A stretch of 7,570 nucleotides of DNA from Gammaproteobacteria bacterium. GTDB taxonomy: Bacteria > Pseudomonadota > Gammaproteobacteria > HK1. Under the pieces are notes generated by a model, which was given only the letters and a program-made list of their open reading frames with translations, was not told the DNA's origin and made no database searches. The DNA lies in assembly GCA_022822245.1 (NCBI GenBank), contig JAJECB010000495.1:1-7570 (forward strand). The letters are read 5' to 3'. Numbering within the stretch: the stretch's first letter is position 1; every line of letters starts with the position of its first letter. Positions 6,284-7,570 of the stretch are shown here, piece by piece. The position numbers and the translations under genes are program-made.

Positions 6284-7375
6284 TCAGCCATCGTGTCCGG
6301 TCTCGTATGCATAGTCGAAGGAGTCGAAGAAGAGCCGCTCCAGGTCCAGTCCATGCTCCGGAAAGAGCTCCCGGGCCGCCGTCACCATGGGCGGCGGGCC
6401 GCTCGCGTAGACCTCGTGTTCCGAGAGGTCCGGGAAATCGGCGAGCACCGCCTCGTGGACGAACCCGGTGCGTCCGCTCCAGTCCGACTCCGGCTCCGGC
6501 TCCGGCTCCGACAGCACGGGGACGAAGTGGAGCCGGGGGTGCGCGCGCGCCCACGCCCGAGGCAGGTCGGCGAGGTACAGGTCCCGCTCGGAACGTACTC
6601 CCCAGTACAGGTGCATCTCGCGTCTCAACGGCGCCAGCAACGCATTTTCGATGATGGCCTTGACCGGCGCAAAGCCGGTGCCCCCCGCGAGGAACACCAC
6701 CGGGCAGTCGGTGTCGGTCCGAAGGTAGAAGCTCCCGAGCGGGCCCTGCAGCCGGAGGAGCGAACGCTCCTCGAGATCCTCGAAGACGTGTCCGGAGAAC
6801 GTCCCGCCCGGCACGTGGCGGATGTGGAGCACGAGGTGCGCGTCGTCCGCCGGGCAGTTGGCGAGGGAGAACGCGCGCCGGCGGCCGTCTCGGAGCAGGA
6901 TGTCGACGTACTGACCGGCCCGGTACCGGAGGCGCTCGGTCGGGGGGAGCTGGAGGCGAAGCTCCATCACGTCGTGGGCGAGCCGGGTGCGCGACGCGAC
7001 GCGGGCGGGGAGGGTGCGGACCCCGTCGCCGGCCCCGTCCGCCCGGGCCGCGATGCGGACGTCCGAGGAGGCCCGCGCCTGGCAGAGGAGGGTCCAGCCG
7101 GCCCGTACCTCCCGTTCGGTGAGGCCGCGAAGCCCCGCCCCCTCCGGCAGGTGGACCCGGCCGGCGACGACCCGGCCCCGGCAGGCGCCGCAGGCGCCGT
7201 TCCGGCAGCCGTAGGAGAGCGCCACGCCCTGGCGGAGCGCCGCGTCGAGGATGGACTCGTCGGGCCCGGCGAGAAAGGCGGGGCCCTGCGGTTCCAGCGC
7301 AACGTCGAACACCGCAAGGTCCGCGGACGCCGGCGGGCCGAAGGGAGCGGCAGCAGGGGAACGGGAATCGGGCAT
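6284..7375 (-). CDS. 2Fe-2S ferredoxin/FAD/NAD(P)H oxidoreductase (CDP-6-deoxy-delta-3,4-glucoseen reductase-like)
   Basis: This is a 363-residue electron-transfer flavoprotein that should pass electrons from NAD(P)H through FAD to a 2Fe-2S centre and then to an unknown partner. Domains in order: a plant-type ferredoxin domain (about 22-112) with cluster ligands Cys57, Cys62, Cys65 (CRNGACGAC) and Cys98 (LLCQ); an FAD-binding barrel (about 120-220) with RAFS at 167-170 and GGTFSGHVF; an NAD(P)-binding domain with FLAGGTGFAPVKA (228-240), YWGVRSERDLY and YASGPPPM (323-330); and a C-terminal DSFDYAYE. The order matches the AscD/RfbI-like and oxygenase-reductase family (phenol hydroxylase P5, methane monooxygenase C). 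No sugar-deoxygenation or oxygenase genes are in the window, so the common database name should not be read as function. The start is ATG at 7373-7375; a GTG at 7310-7312 would remove a Pro/Ala-rich 21-residue leader, and upstream GTG/TTG codons are also in frame. None has a good ribosome site. Confidence 0.9.
   Translation of the reverse strand: MPDSRSPAAAPFGPPASADLAVFDVALEPQGPAFLAGPDESILDAALRQGVALSYGCRNGACGACRGRVVAGRVHLPEGAGLRGLTEREVRAGWTLLCQARASSDVRIAARADGAGDGVRTLPARVASRTRLAHDVMELRLQLPPTERLRYRAGQYVDILLRDGRRRAFSLANCPADDAHLVLHIRHVPGGTFSGHVFEDLEERSLLRLQGPLGSFYLRTDTDCPVVFLAGGTGFAPVKAIIENALLAPLRREMHLYWGVRSERDLYLADLPRAWARAHPRLHFVPVLSEPEPEPESDWSGRTGFVHEAVLADFPDLSEHEVYASGPPPMVTAARELFPEHGLDLERLFFDSFDYAYETGHDG
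6485..6508 (-). repeat. Hexanucleotide repeat inside the reductase gene
   Basis: Three perfect copies of GAGCCG (minus strand; CGGCTC on the plus strand at 6491-6508) and one degenerate copy (6485-6490) encode an acidic EPEPEPE run at residues 290-296 of the reductase, in a surface loop between the NAD(P)-binding beta strands. Copy change by slippage would keep the frame. Confidence 0.7.
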
Positions 7376-7570
7376 CCGTACCGGGGGTCGGGGGTCGGCT
7401 CGAATGGCGGAGTGTACCAACTGGGTGCGCGCCGCCTCGGCCAGCCGGCCACCGGGCGGGCATCCATCCCGGTCCCGGCCCACACGATACGCGGCCCGCC
7501 TCGCCGCTCCCGTCGGCGATACACACTCCGGGCCCGGTGGCGGGTCTGATCTCTACCTCCACCTTGGAAA
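7376..7570. other. 195-bp region upstream of the reductase gene, no gene recognised
   Basis: Open frames cross this stretch on both strands but show no recognisable protein and no ribosome site; they are extensions or shadows of the reductase frame. It holds a self-complementary CCGGGCCCGG at 7529-7538 and a doubled CGACCCC seven-mer just before the reductase start. I see no defensible sigma-70 promoter, although a promoter for the cluster could lie here or beyond the window edge. Confidence 0.5.

Noticed and set aside
4048..6654. 868-codon open frame on the plus strand opposite leuS
   Set aside because: It is antisense to an unmistakable LeuRS, has a His/Arg/Asp/Val-rich composition typical of reverse frames in GC-rich genes, and shows no domain.
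6203..7549. 448-codon plus-strand frame opposite the reductase
   Set aside because: Shadow of the reductase codons; no recognisable motif and no ribosome site.
7376..7570. Promoter or divergent gene at the right end
   Set aside because: TTGGTA near 7415 has no matching -10 box, and no plus-strand frame here has a start with a ribosome site or a recognisable product.

Overview
The window is about 70% GC and carries one run of genes, all on the minus strand. It contains no mobile element, CRISPR array, tRNA or rRNA that I can see. Gene content and order (leuS, lptE, holA, proA, nadD in transcription order, right to left here) point to a gammaproteobacterial chromosome. leuS-lptE-holA and proA-nadD are both familiar gammaproteobacterial neighbourhoods, and the strong G/C third-position bias indicates a high-GC member. 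Genus cannot be read from this sequence.

Layout in transcription order: (1) 7376-7570, about 195 bp with no convincing gene; (2) 6284-7375, a 2Fe-2S/FAD/NAD(P)H oxidoreductase of the kind usually annotated CDP-6-deoxy-delta-3,4-glucoseen reductase-like; (3) 3586-6213, leuS, leucyl-tRNA synthetase; (4) 3425-3577, a 50-codon ORF for a glycine-rich, two-hydrophobic-segment peptide that exactly fills the gap between leuS and lptE; (5) 2941-3423, lptE, the lipoprotein plug of the LPS translocon; (6) 1908-2927, holA, DNA polymerase III delta; (7) 583-1866, proA, gamma-glutamyl phosphate reductase; (8) 335-582, a 248-bp spacer with strong GC hairpins; (9) 1-334, the 5' half of nadD, nicotinate-mononucleotide adenylyltransferase, cut by the window edge.

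These are housekeeping genes for translation, outer-membrane assembly, replication, proline synthesis and NAD synthesis. They look co-transcribed because of tight spacing, not because of a shared pathway. The most interesting points are the unannotated small membrane peptide between leuS and lptE; the nadD reading frame, which has no ATG, GTG or TTG upstream of its nucleotide-binding motif but has a well-placed Shine-Dalgarno sequence before an ACG; a perfect TATAAT built on the holA stop codon just upstream of proA; and a strong hairpin in the proA-nadD spacer. I found no evidence for a new defence, mobile or biosynthetic system.
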